Assembly (NCBI GenBank): GCA_020725865.1
Contig: DYEC01000020.1
Location: 27,083 to 91,082 of the forward strand
Direction of reading: 5' to 3'
Origin: Anaerolinea sp.
GTDB taxonomy: Bacteria; Chloroflexota; Anaerolineae; Anaerolineales; Anaerolineaceae
Length of the DNA stretch: 64,000 nt
The notes beneath the pieces were generated by a model, which saw only the letters and a list, made by a program, of their open reading frames with translations, ran no database searches and had not been told where the DNA came from. Every line of letters starts with the position of its first letter. The stretch's first letter is position 1. Shown here in pieces: positions 62,044-64,000 of the stretch. The translations under genes were made by a program, and so were the position numbers.

Positions 62044-62946
62044 ATGTACGATGTAATTTGTGTTGGTGATGTGGCTGTGGACGATGTCTACCACGTAGAC
62101 CGTTTGCCGGGATCAGATCAAAAAGTGCATGCTCGTCCATTAGGACGGTATTTGGGCGGGACAACATGCAATACAGCTGTCGCGCTCAGGGTTTTAGGAG
62201 ACCGTGTTCTGTTTGTTACCCTTATTGGAAATGATGAAGAGGGCGAGTTTATACAGGAGCAATTTAGAAATCTGGGTATTGATTTTCGTTCTGTTCGACC
62301 AGACAACATAAAAACCCCTACAACGCAGGTACTGCTCGCAAACAATGGGGAGAAAGCCATCCTTCTTTTCTTCACTGCAGAAGAAATGGAGCTTGCGCGG
62401 AGTTATTTTAGGGGTATTTCTCTGGATGGAGGCAGGCTTGCATTTACTACGCTCTCCCTGCCAGTATATGAAGTATTATACGAGTTTAAGGCTCCAATTG
62501 TGGTCAGTCTGGAGGAACCAACTTTGGAATGGCAACCTGAGGCATTTACTTGGGCAATCAGTCATGCTCATACGTTGATACTTGATCGTCGTGCCTTCCA
62601 GTGGATTTATCATGAACAACCAACACCCTTGAATCTGTCAAATGAACGGGATAAGGGAAGCGTTGAAAATTTGATAGTTACCTTGGGTTCTCAAGGGTCT
62701 CTAGCATATAGCCGGAAAGAAGGAAGGACTATTGTCACACCTACTATAGAAATAGAGGTACTAGACACAACTGGAGCTGGAGATGTATTCAATGCTGCTT
62801 TTATTCATTCTTACTACATCTCAGGGCAACCGCTAGAAAAGGCTCTTCAATATGCAAACATAGTGGCTGCTTTCTCATGTGAGGATCATGGCCCCATGTT
62901 GTCACAAAAAGCCGTTCAAAAAGCCAATCATCTGTTCGGAAATTGA
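62044..62946 (+). CDS. PfkB-family carbohydrate/nucleoside kinase 2
   Basis: The 300-residue ribokinase-fold enzyme has VGDVAVDDVYHVDRLPGSDQ, LGGTTCNTAVALRVLG and the catalytic TGAGDVFNAAFIHS. Only about as similar to kinase 1 as general family members, so the two probably take different substrates, for example ribose and ribose 1-phosphate or a nucleoside. It follows the glycohydrolase by 43 bases in the same direction. Confidence 0.87.
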   Translation: MYDVICVGDVAVDDVYHVDRLPGSDQKVHARPLGRYLGGTTCNTAVALRVLGDRVLFVTLIGNDEEGEFIQEQFRNLGIDFRSVRPDNIKTPTTQVLLANNGEKAILLFFTAEEMELARSYFRGISLDGGRLAFTTLSLPVYEVLYEFKAPIVVSLEEPTLEWQPEAFTWAISHAHTLILDRRAFQWIYHEQPTPLNLSNERDKGSVENLIVTLGSQGSLAYSRKEGRTIVTPTIEIEVLDTTGAGDVFNAAFIHSYYISGQPLEKALQYANIVAAFSCEDHGPMLSQKAVQKANHLFGN

Positions 62947-62972
62947 AAGGAGGTGAACTAAAGCTGATGTAA
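62946..62972 (+). promoter_or_regulatory. Strong ribosome site followed by a start-stop codon pair
   Basis: AAAGGAGGTGA is a full anti-Shine-Dalgarno match directly after the kinase stop. The next suitable start is ATG at 62967, immediately followed by TAA. No gene uses this site; the binding-protein gene has its own GGAGGA 80 bases later. It may be a start-stop regulatory element or a relic of a lost gene. Confidence 0.4.
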
Positions 62973-63053
62973 CAATCAAAGATTTGTCTCAAATTTGTAA
63001 GCTGAAGAATGGTGTACGAAAAAGAGAGTTTCTATTTTTGGAGGAGGATAAGC

Positions 63054-64000
63054 ATGAACAGGAAAATTGTATATCTTGCCCTTGTTCTGATGCTGGCATT
63101 AGGGATAGTTTCTTGCAAGCCAGCAGCAACCCCCACTACTCCAGCGGCAGAGGCAACCAAGGCTCCCGAGGTAACGACACCTGCCAAGATTGTCCTGATT
63201 GTGAGTCAACCGAAGGGTGAACCGTTTGCGACGCTGGTGGACAGCGGGATGCAGAAGCTGAAAGGGGAAATGGGGGATAAGCTGGATTACCGATTGGTTG
63301 AGAGCCTGGATAAAGCCGAGCACAAGGAACAGGTACGGACGGCGGCAGAGATGGGTGCCAATCCGGTGATGGTGTTATGGGACGATCTGGCGAATGCCGT
63401 GCTTGAGGTAGCACCGGACTTTCCTGACACCAAATTCATCATTCTGGACAGCTATGTCACAGCTGACCTGCCAAATGTCAAGACGGTAGTAATCGAGCCG
63501 CAGGAAGCCTCGTTCATAGCGGGTGTGGTAGCGGCGAAGAAGACACAGACGAAGGTTCTTGGTTTTGTAGGCGGAGCGGACATTCCGGTGATCGAGAACT
63601 TCTTCTCGGGGTTTGCGGCGGGGGTGAAGTACGTGGATCCGAGCATAGAGATCAAGGAAGTATACGCTGGGACGTTCATTGATCCTGCCAAAGGTCTTGA
63701 AGTCGGTGGATTGTTGTTCAAGCAAGGCTGTGACATTGTGATGCATGCGGCGAACAAGACAGGCTTAGGGGTGATCAAGGCGGCGGAGGAAGCCAAGAAG
63801 CTGGCGATAGGTGTGGACATGTGGCAGGGGGATGTAGCACCGGGGTATGTACTGTGGTCGGCGCTGAAACCTGCGGATGTAGCGACCTACATGGCGGCGA
63901 GAGAAGCCGTAGAGGGCAGGTTTACCAAGGGCATGTGGTTCTATACGCTGAAGGAAGGAGCTGCGCTGTACGACATGCGCGACTTCAACGCATTGGACAA
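63054..64000 (+). CDS. BMP/PnrA-type substrate-binding lipoprotein (cut by window end)
   Basis: Open frame from ATG 63054 (GGAGGA upstream) to the window edge, 315 residues visible. Signal with lipobox GIVSC, short Thr/Pro linker, then a BMP-family periplasmic-binding fold: ADIPVIENFFSGFAAGVKYV, YAGTFIDPAKGLEVGGLLFKQG, CDIVMHAANKTG and IGVDMWQGDVAPGYVLWSALK. Family members are nucleoside receptors of ABC importers (PnrA/TmpC). With the enzymes upstream this suggests nucleoside uptake. Its codon use is more GC-rich than that of the kinase and phosphorylase genes. Permease and ATPase genes probably follow. Confidence 0.88.
   Translation, partial: MNRKIVYLALVLMLALGIVSCKPAATPTTPAAEATKAPEVTTPAKIVLIVSQPKGEPFATLVDSGMQKLKGEMGDKLDYRLVESLDKAEHKEQVRTAAEMGANPVMVLWDDLANAVLEVAPDFPDTKFIILDSYVTADLPNVKTVVIEPQEASFIAGVVAAKKTQTKVLGFVGGADIPVIENFFSGFAAGVKYVDPSIEIKEVYAGTFIDPAKGLEVGGLLFKQGCDIVMHAANKTGLGVIKAAEEAKKLAIGVDMWQGDVAPGYVLWSALKPADVATYMAAREAVEGRFTKGMWFYTLKEGAALYDMRDFNALD

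Overview
The window looks like a chromosomal segment of an Anaerolineae-type Chloroflexi bacterium. The basis is indirect: many lipoproteins and anchored proteins with Thr/Pro-rich linkers, actinobacterial-type adenosine kinase beside AhcY and MtnA, pyruvate phosphate dikinase and mid-to-high GC. There are no rRNA genes here to fix the taxonomy.

Layout. 1-12.3 kb (+ strand, one gene on -): pyruvate phosphate dikinase, a three-gene pyruvate dehydrogenase operon (E1 alpha, E1 beta, E2, no E3), a TPR/lytic transglycosylase lipoprotein, then mtnA-adenosine kinase-ahcY, which clear methylthioadenosine and S-adenosylhomocysteine. 12.3-17.7 kb (- strand): C39-like peptidase and NBR1-type Ig lipoprotein, recA with an SOS-like box inside its promoter, phosphofructokinase, tRNA-Cys and tRNA-Gly, and an S1-domain protein. 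An orphan + strand mini-transcript with a sequestrable Shine-Dalgarno lies between recA and pfkA.

17.9-22.6 kb is the standout: a complete diversity-generating retroelement (DGR). Its target is a membrane-anchored NACHT NTPase whose C-terminal FGE-sulfatase/C-type-lectin-like domain carries the variable repeat. Reverse transcriptase, the accessory protein Avd and the template repeat follow. All 21 differences between the 120-bp template and variable repeats fall on template adenines, so the system has been mutagenised by its own RT.

22.6-30.9 kb: DoxX protein, GAF histidine kinase, polysaccharide deacetylase, HIT hydrolase and three tandem LysM-M23 lipoproteins. 30.9-37.9 kb (- strand): a tight run of a membrane protein, selA, an M24 peptidase, tsaD, a methyltransferase-like protein, an ECF sigma/anti-sigma pair, a Zn-ribbon protein, a disulfide oxidoreductase and OsmC. 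37.9-48.6 kb (+): a SAM-I riboswitch and terminator ahead of metH, a homocysteine methyltransferase/MTHFR fusion, coaX, coaBC and three cell-envelope or phosphatase genes. 48.6-55.4 kb: response regulator, exonuclease-DinG helicase, XRE-cupin regulator, YdcF protein and formate-THF ligase.

55.5-56.5 kb is a scar: a frameshifted, truncated tyrosine integrase, a tRNA 3'-end fragment and a GC-rich foldable stretch. After it, 56.5-64 kb holds an AT-richer nucleoside-use cluster: two PfkB kinases, two uridine-phosphorylase paralogues, a GntR regulator with its operator, an eIF2B/ribose-1,5-bisphosphate-isomerase-like protein, an ADP-ribosylglycohydrolase and a BMP/PnrA-type binding lipoprotein cut by the window end. 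It reads as import of a nucleoside, phosphorolysis, and phosphorylation/isomerisation of the pentose, and may have been acquired horizontally.
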